Shown here piece by piece: positions 26,396-35,174 of a stretch of 64,000 nt of DNA. The stretch comes from Achromobacter aegrifaciens (lineage in GTDB: Bacteria > Pseudomonadota > Gammaproteobacteria > Burkholderiales > Burkholderiaceae_B): assembly GCF_902859735.1 (NCBI RefSeq), contig NZ_CADIJY010000012.1:62001-126000 (forward strand), read 5' to 3'. Below the pieces are notes generated by a model. That model saw only the letters and a list, made by a program, of their open reading frames with translations. It was not told the origin of the DNA and searched no databases. Each line of letters begins with the position of its first letter. Position 1 is the first letter of the stretch. A program made the position numbers and the translations under genes.

Positions 26396-27343
26396 CTACT
26401 TCAGGGTGGGCACCTTGTGGCGCACCTGCGTGTCGTGTTCGCGCTTGGCCACTTCCTGGTACTCCGAACTGAGGAAGTCCAGCAGCTCGCGCACGCCGGG
26501 CAGCAGGCCGCGGCGCGACGGAAAGATGGCGTGCACGCTGCCGGCTTCCGGCTGCCAGGGAGCGCCTACGTCCACCAGGGTGCCCGCGTCCAGTTCCTCG
26601 CGGATCATCAGCAGGGGCAGGGAGACCACGCCCACGCCGCGCAAGGCGGCCTGCTTCAGCGCCAGCATGTCGTCCGTCACCAGGCGAGGCGTGAACGGCA
26701 CGACGATGCGCGCGCCGTCCGGCCCGTCCAGCCGCCAATGGGATTCGCGCTGTTCCGTACCCAGGGCCAGCGTGGGCAGTTCGCTCAGGGCGTGCGGATC
26801 CGCAGGCAGCTTGATGCTGCGCGCCAGCGCCGGGCTGGCCACCAGGCACTGGCAGCTCATGCCCAGCGGTTTCATGATGAGGTCGCTGCTCTCGATGGGA
26901 CCGAAGCGCACGCGCACCGCGATGTCGAAGCCCTCGCGCAGCACGTCCACGGGGCGGCTGAAGCTCTTCAGGTAGACGTGGACCTTGGGGCAGCGGACCA
27001 TGAAGCGGGCCACCAGGTCGCCCAGGAAGTAGTAGATCAGCGCGGGCGGCGCGCTCATGCGTATGGTGCCTTGCGGTTCGGCGCGGGTGCGGTCGATGAC
27101 TTCCTGGGCGGCTTCCGCGCCCGCCAGCATCGACAGGCATTGCTCGTAATATTCCTGACCCAATTCGGTCACGGCGAAGCTGCGAGTGGAACGCTGGATG
27201 AGCCGCACGCCGAGCCGGTCTTCCAGCAGCGCAATGCGCCGGCTCAGGCGGGATTTTGGTATGCCCAGCGCCCGTCCCGCGGGTGCGAATCCGCCGTTCT
27301 TGACGACCTGGACGAAGTAATAGAGGTCATTCAAGTCATGCAT
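26396..27343 (-). CDS. LysR family transcriptional regulator
   Basis: A 315-residue LysR regulator. HTH region: [20 protein letters not shown], then [19 protein letters not shown]. The effector domain resembles the DsdC/AaeR-like (CrgA) group with [16 protein letters not shown]. It is divergent from the hydratase gene at 27451 (107 bases apart) and upstream of the two YcaC-type genes, so either side may be its target. Confidence 0.92.
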   Translation of the reverse strand: MHDLNDLYYFVQVVKNGGFAPAGRALGIPKSRLSRRIALLEDRLGVRLIQRSTRSFAVTELGQEYYEQCLSMLAGAEAAQEVIDRTRAEPQGTIRMSAPPALIYYFLGDLVARFMVRCPKVHVYLKSFSRPVDVLREGFDIAVRVRFGPIESSDLIMKPLGMSCQCLVASPALARSIKLPADPHALSELPTLALGTEQRESHWRLDGPDGARIVVPFTPRLVTDDMLALKQAALRGVGVVSLPLLMIREELDAGTLVDVGAPWQPEAGSVHAIFPSRRGLLPGVRELLDFLSSEYQEVAKREHDTQVRHKVPTLK

Positions 27344-27450
27344 TGCTTCCCCGCTGTTCTGAAAATAGGACGTCTAGGGGAGCATATAACGGCTGCGGCA
27401 CTGTGCGGGCAGGTTTTCTTTTACATTTGAGCGTACCTTCAGGAGCCACC

Positions 27451-28269
27451 ATGCCAGCTTCCGACCCGGCGGCGCTCGCCCGTGAAATCAAGGCGGCGCA
27501 GGACCATGCCTCTTACATCGCGCCGGTCACGGCCCGGCGTCCACGCTTCGACCTGGATGCCGCCTATGACGTGGCTGCGCGCATCCATCAGGCGCGGCTG
27601 GCGGAAGGCGCGCTGCTGGTCGGCCGCAAGATAGGCTTCACCAATGCCGCGATGTGGGCGGCGCTGGGCGTGGATTTCCCCGTGTGGGGACGCGTTTATG
27701 AACACAGCGCGGTTTATGACGACACCGGCGAAGTCCATTGCCGCCTGGGCCGCTATGTCGAGCCGCGCATCGAACCCGAGATCGTGCTGCATTTCCATTG
27801 CGCGCCGCCGCGCACGCGGGAACTGGCCGCCATATTGGAATGCGTGGATTGGATCGCCCATGGGTTCGAATTGGTGCAGTCGCACTATCCCGCCTGGCAG
27901 TTCCAGGCCGCCGATACCGTGGCGGACAACGCCTTGCACGGCGCGCTTTACATCGGGCCGCTGATGGAGCCGGCCGAGCTCGGCCCGGGCTTGATCGAAC
28001 GGCTGGCGGACTTCCGGGTGGAGCTGTCCTGCAACGGCATCCGCCGTGAAACCGGTGCGGGCGCCAACGTGCTGGGCAGTCCGCTGGCGGCGCTGGCCCA
28101 TCTGCTGGAGGTGCTCGGGGAGCGTCCGGCCGACGAGGCGATCCAGGCGGGCGAACTGGTCACGACCGGAACGCTGACCAAGGCATATCCGGTGCACGCG
28201 GGCGAAACATGGAGCACCACGCTGGACGGCATCGGCTTGCCGGGCCTGCGCATCGTGTTCGACGAGTGA
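27451..28269 (+). CDS. 2-keto-4-pentenoate hydratase family protein
   Basis: A 272-residue member of the MhpD/XylJ hydratase-decarboxylase (FAH-related) family, which adds water to 2-hydroxypenta-2,4-dienoate in meta-cleavage pathways. Seen: GRKIGFTNAAMW, the metal-site glutamates in RIEPEIVLHF, and the C-terminal GTLTKAYPVHAGETW. CAGGAG lies 6 bases before the ATG. No ring-cleavage dioxygenase or aldolase is nearby, so it is an orphan here and its substrate is uncertain. Confidence 0.88.
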   Translation: MPASDPAALAREIKAAQDHASYIAPVTARRPRFDLDAAYDVAARIHQARLAEGALLVGRKIGFTNAAMWAALGVDFPVWGRVYEHSAVYDDTGEVHCRLGRYVEPRIEPEIVLHFHCAPPRTRELAAILECVDWIAHGFELVQSHYPAWQFQAADTVADNALHGALYIGPLMEPAELGPGLIERLADFRVELSCNGIRRETGAGANVLGSPLAALAHLLEVLGERPADEAIQAGELVTTGTLTKAYPVHAGETWSTTLDGIGLPGLRIVFDE

Positions 28270-28272
28270 GCC

Positions 28273-28291
28273 CGCGCCGGTTGCCGGCGCG
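28273..28291. terminator. Terminator-like hairpin between convergent genes
   Basis: CGCGCCGG / CCGGCGCG form an 8-bp stem with a 3-base loop, just after the hydratase stop and facing the end of the LacI gene. Confidence 0.5.
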
Positions 28292-28299
28292 CAGGGACG

Positions 28300-29388
28300 C
28301 TAGGCGCTGGCGCGCTGGTTCAAGGTCAGCGGAAACACTTCCTGGCGCGCGGCGGGCGCGCCGCCATTCAGGCGCTGCAGCAGCAGTTCCCCGGCGCGGG
28401 CGCCCAGCTTGCGGCTGTCCACGCCGATGGTGCTCAGGCCGGGCTCGATTTCGCGGGCGATGTCGGTATCGCCGAAACCCAGGATGGCGATGTCGCGGGG
28501 AATTGCGAGTTTGCGGTCGCGCGCCTCGAACAGCGCGCCCACCGCCAGCAGGTCGTTGGCGCAGAACACGGCGTCAAAGGCCTGGCCCATGGCGAGCAGG
28601 CGGCCCAGGGCGGCGCGGCCATCGGCGATGGTTTGCGCATTGTCCACGGCCAGTTCGGCCACCACCTGCAGGCCCAGTCCGGCAGCGGCGGCATTGAAGC
28701 CCTGGCGCCGCAGTTCGCCGCGGCCGCCCTGGCGCGCCACGAAGGCGACGCGGCGGTAGCCGCGTTCGGCCAGATGGCGCGCTGCCATGACGCCGCCGTC
28801 ATAGTTGGAAAAGCCCACCAGCATGTCGATCGGGTCGCGCGGATAGGCCCAGGTCTCCATGATGGGGATGCCCAGTTCGCGCAGCGACTGGCGGTTTTCC
28901 TCGAGCTCGATGACGCCGGTGAACAGCACCGCCGCGGGCCGCAAGGCGCGCAGCGACGCGATCATGCTGGTTTCCTTGGCGTAGGAATACGAGGTCTGTC
29001 CGACCATCAACTGGTAGCCCTGCGGCTCCAGCACTTCGGCGCAGCCCTGCACGGCCAGCGCGAACTGCTGGCTGAGGATGTTGGAGACGAACGCCGCCAC
29101 CACGCTGGACTGCCCGGAGCGCAGGGCGCGCGCGTGCGGATTCGAGGCATAGCCGGTCTGCGCCACCACCTGCAGGATGCGGTCGCGCTTTTCCTGGGCC
29201 ACTTTCTCGGGCTGGCGCAAGGCCCGCGACACCGTGATGGGCGATACGCCCGCCAGCCTGGCCACTTCCTCGATGCGCGGCGGCTTGGCGGGGGCGGCCG
29301 CGCGGGCGGGCGCGGCGGCGCCCTCGGGACGCACGCGCAGCACGTCGTCGTAGGTGGGGGCGGAAGGAGGCGCGGGCCGGTGGGTCAT
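28300..29388 (-). CDS. LacI family transcriptional regulator
   Basis: A 362-residue LacI/GalR regulator. The HTH is EEVARLAGVSPITVSRALRQP with a hinge after KRDRILQVV, followed by a periplasmic-binding-protein-like effector domain (DAVFCANDLLAVGAL, AILGFGDTDIA). The HTH starts about 40 residues in, after a Pro/Ala-rich tail, which is longer than usual. The gene is the last of the minus-strand operon 35057-28300. The operators at 35084 and 35117 fit the LacI type, so self-limiting control of the whole operon is likely (inference). Confidence 0.93.
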   Translation of the reverse strand: MTHRPAPPSAPTYDDVLRVRPEGAAAPARAAAPAKPPRIEEVARLAGVSPITVSRALRQPEKVAQEKRDRILQVVAQTGYASNPHARALRSGQSSVVAAFVSNILSQQFALAVQGCAEVLEPQGYQLMVGQTSYSYAKETSMIASLRALRPAAVLFTGVIELEENRQSLRELGIPIMETWAYPRDPIDMLVGFSNYDGGVMAARHLAERGYRRVAFVARQGGRGELRRQGFNAAAAGLGLQVVAELAVDNAQTIADGRAALGRLLAMGQAFDAVFCANDLLAVGALFEARDRKLAIPRDIAILGFGDTDIAREIEPGLSTIGVDSRKLGARAGELLLQRLNGGAPAARQEVFPLTLNQRASA

Positions 29389-29413
29389 GCGATTTCTTTT
29401 GATTGTTCCGGGA

Positions 29414-30448
29414 TCAGGCGGCAGGCGTCAGGATATCAGCCTGGCCGACGGGACGCGCAACCTGGATCAGGCTGTCGCCGGATTCGCAGTCGGTATGCAG
29501 CCGCCGCGAAATGACGATACCCGATACCCGGAAACGCAGGACTTCCTCTTCCGCGTCCAGCTGGTTGAGGTCATGGTAGTAGCCCGCGACGTCGCCCGCG
29601 CGCACGCTGGCGCCGATGTCCACCGCCGGCTCGAACCAGCCGCGCCGGGTGGCGAAGATGTTCTGTTCGTGGCTGTCCAGCTCCAGCAATTGCATGGCGG
29701 GCGCGCCGGGCTGGTGCGGGCCGAGCACGGGCGCATCGGTCACGCCCAGCTTTTGCAGCAGGTTGTCGATGGCGCGCTGGGTCGCGGCCAGCGTGGCCGG
29801 CGTCAGCGTGCCGCCGCCGCCGAACTCGCCGCTGATGCCGATCGCGCCAGCGCGCGCGGCCGCCGCCATGGAGGTGGGCGCATCGCGGCCATTGGCGGCG
29901 ACGAAGGCGTGGCCCATGCCCAGCGAACCCATCAGGTCCAGCGCGCGCGCCATGCGCTCGGGCGAGTCCTGGCGTTCGATCAAGGCGGTGGGCAGGTGCG
30001 CCATCGAGGTGCCGCCGGAATGGATGTCGAACACCACGTCGTGGCGCGGGAACAGTTCGTGTTCGAGGAAGTGCGCCAGGCGTTCGGTCGGGGTGCCGCC
30101 GGGTTCGCCGGGAAAGGCGCGATTGAGGTTACCGTTGTCCAGCGGAGAGCGCCGCCGCGCCGCCATCACGGCTGGCAGGTTGGCCAGCGGCAGGATGGTG
30201 ACTTCGCCGCGCATGCGGGAGGGATCCAGGCGGCGGATCAGCCGGCCCAGGGCGACTTCGCCTTCGTACTCGTCGCCATGGTTGCCCGCCATGAGCAGCA
30301 CGCGCGGGCCGCTGCCGTTGCGGATGCGGCAGATGGGCGTCTTGATCTGGTAGTAGGGCGAACGGTCTACCGAGTAGGGGGTGCCCAGGAAACTGAGCGC
30401 CTTGCCGTCGGCATCGAAATCTATGTCGTGAAACAGGCCGGTATGCAT
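29414..30448 (-). CDS. M14-type deacylase (succinylglutamate desuccinylase/aspartoacylase family)
   Basis: A 344-residue zinc carboxypeptidase-fold amidase. Zinc ligands His57 and Glu60 in GNHGDEYEGE and His143 in DIHSGG are seen, with the substrate-binding LDNGNLNRAFPG segment between. Enzymes of this group remove acyl groups from N-acyl amino acids (N-acetyldiaminobutyrate, succinylglutamate, N-acetylaspartate). ATG 30448 is used; a TTG four codons upstream is possible. It sits in an amino-acid import and deamination operon, so it may deacylate the imported amino-acid derivative (inference). Confidence 0.87.
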   Translation of the reverse strand: MHTGLFHDIDFDADGKALSFLGTPYSVDRSPYYQIKTPICRIRNGSGPRVLLMAGNHGDEYEGEVALGRLIRRLDPSRMRGEVTILPLANLPAVMAARRRSPLDNGNLNRAFPGEPGGTPTERLAHFLEHELFPRHDVVFDIHSGGTSMAHLPTALIERQDSPERMARALDLMGSLGMGHAFVAANGRDAPTSMAAAARAGAIGISGEFGGGGTLTPATLAATQRAIDNLLQKLGVTDAPVLGPHQPGAPAMQLLELDSHEQNIFATRRGWFEPAVDIGASVRAGDVAGYYHDLNQLDAEEEVLRFRVSGIVISRRLHTDCESGDSLIQVARPVGQADILTPAA

Positions 30449-30514
30449 GGGGAGATACAACAGCGCCGCGCGAGGCGGCGCGAAGAGGGATCGGAAGGCT
30501 GCAGCAAAGCGCGC

Positions 30515-30862
30515 TTAGCGCAGCGCGGCGACCGCGGTCATTTCGACCCGCAGGTCGGGGTCGGCCAGGCGGGCTTCGACGCAGGCGCGGGCCGGCGGAT
30601 TGGCGGGGTCGACCCAGGCGTCGTAGACGCGGTTCATGGCGTCGAAGTCGCCGATGGCGGGCAGGAACACGTCCACGGCCAGCAGGCGCGATTTGTCGCT
30701 GCCGGCTTCGGCCAGCAGCGCTTCGATCTTGGCCAGCACTTCGCGGGTCTGCGATTCGAGCGAGCCCTGGCGATTGTCGGCCACCTGGCCGGCGATGAAC
30801 ACGAAGCCGTTGTACGAGACGGCCTGGCTCATGCGCGAGCCGGATTTGTAGCGTTTGATCAT
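30515..30862 (-). CDS. RidA family (YjgF/YER057c/UK114) imine/enamine deaminase
   Basis: A 115-residue RidA-family protein of standard length. It has FIAGQVADN near the start and PARACVEARL with the conserved arginine that holds the substrate carboxylate in true RidA enzymes. RidA hydrolyses reactive enamines and imines (2-aminoacrylate type) released by PLP-dependent dehydratases. A PLP enzyme of just that kind is encoded in the same operon (33756), so the pairing makes biochemical sense. Confidence 0.9.
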   Translation of the reverse strand: MIKRYKSGSRMSQAVSYNGFVFIAGQVADNRQGSLESQTREVLAKIEALLAEAGSDKSRLLAVDVFLPAIGDFDAMNRVYDAWVDPANPPARACVEARLADPDLRVEMTAVAALR

Positions 30863-30884
30863 GCGAGTCCTTTGTTGGGGCCGA

Positions 30885-31670
30885 TTACATCTGCGGCAGG
30901 GTCTGGGCTTCCTTGAACCATTTTTGCTGCAGGGCCGGCAGCTTGCCGTTCAGGCGGTTGGTGAAGAGGAAGGTATTGATCCAGTTCAGCAGGTTCTGCT
31001 GGCCCTGCTGCACGGCGGCATGCGCGGGCGATTGGCGGATCAGGAACTTGAGTTCGGGCGCCTTCGCGGCGTTGTCCTCGGCCACCTTGAGCGCGATGGC
31101 GCTGTTCTCGGCGAACGATTCCGACTGCCCGGCCAGGTAGGCGGCCACGGCCGAAGGCGTGTCCTCGAAGCGCACCAGCTTGGCGCCCGGCGCGTTGTCG
31201 GTGAGCCAGATGTCCAGCGTGGAGCCCTTGGCGACCGCGATGCTGTGGCCCTTCAATTCGTCCACCGTTTTGGCCTGCGGCATGCTGGCGCCGCCGTAGA
31301 CGCCCAGGTTCACCGCGGCATAGGGCTGCGAGAACATGACCTGCTGGGCGCGTTCCGGCGTGGCGCCGGCGGCCGCGATCAGCACGTCGACCTTGCCGGC
31401 CAGCAGGCTGGGAATGCGGCTGGCGCCGGTGACCTGCACCAGCTCCAGCTTCACGCCCATGTCGGCGGCCATGAGTTTGGCCAGGTCGATGTCCAGGCCC
31501 GCGGCCTCGCCCTTGGCGTCCTTGAAGCCCCAGGGCGCGGCGTCCATCAGCACGCCCACGCGCAGCTTGCCCGCGCCCAGCACGTCCTGCAGTTTGTCGG
31601 CGGCCGAGGCGGGCGCGGCCAGGGAGAGACAGACGGCCGCGGCGGCGGCCAGCTTGGCGAACAGTTTCAT
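30885..31670 (-). CDS. Polar amino-acid ABC transporter substrate-binding protein
   Basis: A 261-residue family-3 (SBP_bac_3) periplasmic binding protein. The signal peptide covers about residues 1-24 with cleavage at ASA. The mature region LRVGVLMDAAPWGFKDAKGE is the typical start of amino-acid-binding proteins, followed by GLDIDLAKLMAADMGVKLELV. Ribosome site GGAG upstream. It feeds the permeases at 32422 and 33084. The ligand should be a polar or charged amino acid, possibly a D-hydroxyamino acid given the enzymes around it (inference). Confidence 0.92.
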   Translation of the reverse strand: MKLFAKLAAAAAVCLSLAAPASAADKLQDVLGAGKLRVGVLMDAAPWGFKDAKGEAAGLDIDLAKLMAADMGVKLELVQVTGASRIPSLLAGKVDVLIAAAGATPERAQQVMFSQPYAAVNLGVYGGASMPQAKTVDELKGHSIAVAKGSTLDIWLTDNAPGAKLVRFEDTPSAVAAYLAGQSESFAENSAIALKVAEDNAAKAPELKFLIRQSPAHAAVQQGQQNLLNWINTFLFTNRLNGKLPALQQKWFKEAQTLPQM

Positions 31671-31694
31671 GCAATGACTCCAGGAGCGGATGGT

Positions 31695-32435
31695 TCAGTG
31701 GGTGGACGGCGCGGCCGTGCCGATGAATTGGCGCAGCTCGGGGGTTTGGGGATTGGCGAAGAGTTCGGCGGGCGGGCCTTGTTCCCAGACGCGGCCCTGG
31801 TGCATGAACACGACCTTGGACGCAACGTTGCGGGCGAAGGCCATTTCATGCGTCACCAGCACCATGGTCATGCCCTGGCGCGCCATGTCTTCCATGACCT
31901 TCAGCACTTCGCCCACCAGTTCCGGGTCCAGCGCCGAGGTGACCTCGTCGAACAGCATCAGTTGCGGCGCCATGGCCAGGCAGCGCGCGATCGCCACGCG
32001 CTGCTGCTGGCCGCCCGACAGCAGGGCCGGATAGGCGTCGATCTTTTCGGCCAGGCCGACGCGGCGCAGCACGTCCAGCGCCAGCGCGCGGCCCTGCGAC
32101 TTGGCGATCTTGCCGTTGAGCGTGGGCGCCAGCGTGATGTTGCGCTCCACGTTCAGGTGCGGAAACAGGTTGAACTGCTGGAACACGATGCCCACGCGCT
32201 GGCGGAACTGGCGCAGGCCGGGCATGCTGGCGTGGATACGTTCGCCGCCGATGCGGATGTCGCCGTCGTCCACCGTCTCCAGCGCGTTCAGGCAGCGTAG
32301 CAGGGTGGACTTGCCCGAGCCGGAGCGGCCGATGATGGTGACGATCTCGCCTTCATTGACTTCAAGGGAGACGCCGTTGAGCACCGCGTTGGCGCCGAAA
32401 CGTTTGTGGATGTTGGAGACTTCAACGAGCGCCAT
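31695..32435 (-). CDS. Polar amino-acid ABC transporter ATP-binding protein
   Basis: A 246-residue ATPase of the GlnQ/HisP type: Walker A GRSGSGKST, signature LSGGQQQRVAIARCLA, Walker B LMLFDEVTSALDPE and switch histidine in LVTHEMAFA. GGAGG lies 10 bases before the ATG. It overlaps the end of the permease gene by 14 bases. Confidence 0.94.
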   Translation of the reverse strand: MALVEVSNIHKRFGANAVLNGVSLEVNEGEIVTIIGRSGSGKSTLLRCLNALETVDDGDIRIGGERIHASMPGLRQFRQRVGIVFQQFNLFPHLNVERNITLAPTLNGKIAKSQGRALALDVLRRVGLAEKIDAYPALLSGGQQQRVAIARCLAMAPQLMLFDEVTSALDPELVGEVLKVMEDMARQGMTMVLVTHEMAFARNVASKVVFMHQGRVWEQGPPAELFANPQTPELRQFIGTAAPSTH

Positions 32436-33072
32436 GGAAGCGGCCCTCCAGGTTACGGGCCCACATCGTCAGGGGCAGGCACGCCGCGAAGTACAGCAAC
32501 GCGACGCAGGAATAGACCAGCAGGGGCTGGAAGGTGGCGGCGCTGGCGATCTGTCCGGCGCGCGCCAGTTCGACAAAGCCCACCACCGAAGCCAGCGAGG
32601 TGCCCTTGACGAGCTGCACCAGGAAGCCCACGGTGGGCGGCAGCGACAGGCGGAACGCCTGCGGCGCGATCACATGGCGAAACTGGTGCCACTTGGACAG
32701 ACCCAGGCAGGCGGCCGCTTCCCATTGCTCGTGCTTCACGGCCTGGATGCCGCCGTACCAGATCTGGCCCAGGAAGGCCGCCGTGTAGATGATGAAGGCG
32801 ACGCTGACGGCGGTCAGCGCGGGCACTTCGATGCCCAGGAACACCGGCATGCCGAAGTAGAAGAACATCAGCAGGCCCAGGAGCGGCACGCCCTGGACCA
32901 GTTGCTGCATGGCCGCGGCCAGCCAGCGCAGCGGCGCCGAACGGTGGCCGCGCAGCAGCGCCAGCCCCAGGCCCAGCGGCGCGCCGATGGCCAGCGCAAT
33001 CAGCACCAGGGCCACGGTCCATTGCAGCGCGCTGAGCAGGGAGGCGAAATCACTCAGGGTAAATGTACGCAT
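32422..33072 (-). CDS. Amino-acid ABC transporter permease
   Basis: A 216-residue permease of the HisM/GlnP type with an N-terminal membrane helix, five membrane segments and the EAA loop EQWEAAACLGLSKWHQFRHV followed by APQAFRLSLPP. GGAG lies before the ATG. It forms a heterodimer with the product of 33084. Confidence 0.92.
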   Translation of the reverse strand: MRTFTLSDFASLLSALQWTVALVLIALAIGAPLGLGLALLRGHRSAPLRWLAAAMQQLVQGVPLLGLLMFFYFGMPVFLGIEVPALTAVSVAFIIYTAAFLGQIWYGGIQAVKHEQWEAAACLGLSKWHQFRHVIAPQAFRLSLPPTVGFLVQLVKGTSLASVVGFVELARAGQIASAATFQPLLVYSCVALLYFAACLPLTMWARNLEGRFHGAR

Positions 33073-33083
33073 GCTCGCGACTC

Positions 33084-33752
33084 CTAGCGGCGCACGGGCC
33101 AGGTGAAGGCCAGGCTGCCGGCCAGGGCCAGCAGCGCCTTGGTGATCAGCACCAGCGTGAAATAGATGCCGCAGATCACCGCATAGACTTCAAAGCTGCG
33201 GTAGGTGCGGCTTTCGATGAAGCTGCCGGCATGGAACAGATCCTCGGCCGATACCTGCGAGGCCAGCGAGGTGCCCAGCAGCAGGATGACCAGCTGCGTG
33301 CCCAGCGCGGGGTAGACGTTGCGCAGGGCGGGCGCCAGCACGATGTGGCGGTACACCTGCCAGGTGCTCAGGCCCAGGCAATGGCCGGCCTCGATCTGGC
33401 TGCGCGGAATGGAATCCAGGCCGGCGCGCAGGATCTCGATGGCGTAGGCCCCGAAATACAGGCTGAGCGCCAGCGCCGCGGCTACGAAGGGGGGCATGCG
33501 CAGGCCCAGACCCGGCAGGATGAAGAACACGACGAACAGCTGGATCAGCGACGGCGTGTTGCGGAACACCTCGACATAGGCGCGCAACGCCAGCTTGACC
33601 GGCTTGGGGCCATGGCGCGTCAGCAGGGCGCCGGCCAGGCCGATGGCCAGCCCGGCGATCACGGCGATGACGGTCAGCTCCAGCGTGACCTGGATGCCGT
33701 CCCAGAGCTGTTCGCGGTAGCGCCAGATCTGTTGGAAGTTCAGCTGTTGCAT
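33084..33752 (-). CDS. Amino-acid ABC transporter permease
   Basis: A 222-residue HisQ/GlnP-type permease with the EAA loop RSQIEAGHCLGLSTWQVYRH and APALRNVYPALG. It starts 3 bases after the stop of the deaminase gene with GGATAA as ribosome site, so the two are probably coupled. It lies 11 bases ahead of the second permease. Confidence 0.92.
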   Translation of the reverse strand: MQQLNFQQIWRYREQLWDGIQVTLELTVIAVIAGLAIGLAGALLTRHGPKPVKLALRAYVEVFRNTPSLIQLFVVFFILPGLGLRMPPFVAAALALSLYFGAYAIEILRAGLDSIPRSQIEAGHCLGLSTWQVYRHIVLAPALRNVYPALGTQLVILLLGTSLASQVSAEDLFHAGSFIESRTYRSFEVYAVICGIYFTLVLITKALLALAGSLAFTWPVRR

Positions 33753-33755
33753 GGC

Positions 33756-35057
33756 TTATCCGAAGAACGTGCGGTAGGCCGACTGCACGCGGCCGTCGGC
33801 GTCCAGGCCGAAGAAAACGCGCCAGCGGTCCAGACAGGTGCAGGGATGCGAAATGCCGAACTCGATCACGTCGCCCGGCGCCAGTTCGCTGTCCGGCGCG
33901 ATGGCCAGGAAGGCGTGCTGGTCGTTGAGCCGCGTGACGCGGGCTTGCGTGTCCCAGCCGGGCAGGGCCGCGCCGCCGCGGAAGGCGGCCAGCGGCGCGG
34001 GCAGGTCCTGGTCGTAGGACACGTCGCGCATGCCGAAGCCGCAGATCGCCAGGCCCGGTTCCGGTCGCGACAGGACTTCGCCCCACAGGCGCAGGGCTGG
34101 CCGGAAATCGGTGGCGGCATTGCGCGCCTGGCCGTCGACCAGGAAGCCCGCGCGGGCGTCCATGGCCTGCAGCGCGCGCTGATAGGTGCCATGGTCATGG
34201 AAGAAGATGGCGCCGCTGCGCAGCACCAGCTGGGCATTGCCGTCCTCGGACAGCCAGCCCTTGGCCGCCTGAGTGACATGGTCGAAGAAGGCCGAGCCGC
34301 CCGCGGTGAACACCAGAGGCGCGTGCGGCGCCAGCGCGCGCACTTCCTTGAACGCGCGGGCGGCGCGCTCCATCAGCGCAGCGATATTGCTGGCGGTGAG
34401 CGCCGCGTCCGAGCTGGCGACGGCGCCTTCGTAGGTGGCCACGCCCGCCAGCGCGAGCTTGTCGCTCTGCTCACGGATCGCGGCCAGGATGGCTGCGACC
34501 GCGGCATCGTCGCGCGCGCCCGCGCGACCGCCGCCGACTTCCACCAGCACCTCCACGGGCCGGCCGGCTTCAGCAGCCGCGGCGGCCAGCGAACGCACGG
34601 TGTCGGCGGAGTCCGCGAATGCCAGCAGGCGCGCATGGGGGTAGCCGGCAAGCAGCTTGCCCAGGCGGGCGCCGCTGGCCGCGCCGCCGATCTCATTGCC
34701 CAGCATCAGGCGGGTTACGCCTGCGCGCAGCAGCACGGCGGCCTGCTGCAGGTTGGCGACGGTGGCGCCCCAGGCGCCGGCATCGAGCAGGCGCTGCACG
34801 ATCTGCGGCGACATCGGCGTCTTGGCATGCGGCGCCAGCGCCGCGCCGTGGCTGCGGGCGTACTGGAAGATTTGCTCGACGTTATGGGCGAAGGCGGCCT
34901 CATCCAGCGTCAGGACGGGCAGGGCCATGTTGCCGCTCCTGGGCTGCCAGCCCCGGGCCGCCACGCCGCGCAGCGGGACGGCGGGCTCGCCCGGAGGAAT
35001 GCCCCGGTAGGTATCGTCCAGTGGAGTATCGAGCAGGGTTTCCAGGAAGGGATTCAT
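33756..35057 (-). CDS. PLP-dependent amino-acid deaminase/aldolase of the D-serine dehydratase (DSD1)-D-threonine aldolase type
   Basis: A 433-residue fold-III PLP enzyme. An N-terminal alanine-racemase-like barrel has the Schiff-base lysine K79 in PHAKTPMSP, and a C-terminal domain ends in GISHPCTCLDRW. There His404 and Cys406 match the zinc-binding pair of eukaryotic-type D-serine dehydratase (family knowledge). Expected reactions are dehydration of a D-beta-hydroxyamino acid to a keto acid plus ammonia, or retro-aldol cleavage. First gene of an operon with an amino-acid importer and RidA, and preceded by two LacI-type operators. Confidence 0.88.
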   Translation of the reverse strand: MNPFLETLLDTPLDDTYRGIPPGEPAVPLRGVAARGWQPRSGNMALPVLTLDEAAFAHNVEQIFQYARSHGAALAPHAKTPMSPQIVQRLLDAGAWGATVANLQQAAVLLRAGVTRLMLGNEIGGAASGARLGKLLAGYPHARLLAFADSADTVRSLAAAAAEAGRPVEVLVEVGGGRAGARDDAAVAAILAAIREQSDKLALAGVATYEGAVASSDAALTASNIAALMERAARAFKEVRALAPHAPLVFTAGGSAFFDHVTQAAKGWLSEDGNAQLVLRSGAIFFHDHGTYQRALQAMDARAGFLVDGQARNAATDFRPALRLWGEVLSRPEPGLAICGFGMRDVSYDQDLPAPLAAFRGGAALPGWDTQARVTRLNDQHAFLAIAPDSELAPGDVIEFGISHPCTCLDRWRVFFGLDADGRVQSAYRTFFG

Positions 35058-35083
35058 GTGGCCGCCGAAGAAAGATCAGGATT

Positions 35084-35099
35084 ATGACAACGTTGTCAT
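35084..35099. promoter_or_regulatory. LacI-type operator O1, perfect 16-bp palindrome
   Basis: ATGACAACGTTGTCAT is fully self-complementary with the central CG of LacI/GalR operators. It lies 27-42 bases upstream of the deaminase start, where it would block the promoter. The LacI gene at the end of the operon is the obvious candidate regulator. Confidence 0.75.
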
Positions 35100-35116
35100 T
35101 TGATGGCGGCAGTCTA

Positions 35117-35132
35117 ATGGTAACGTTGTCAA
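35117..35132. promoter_or_regulatory. LacI-type operator O2
   Basis: ATGGTAACGTTGTCAA matches O1 at 13 of 16 positions, all in the core and right half. The centres are 33 bases apart, about three helical turns, so both sites face the same side of the DNA and could be bound cooperatively. Confidence 0.65.
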
Positions 35133-35174
35133 ATTAGGATTAGGGCAATCCCCTAGGGATGCCCGACCGGCGGC

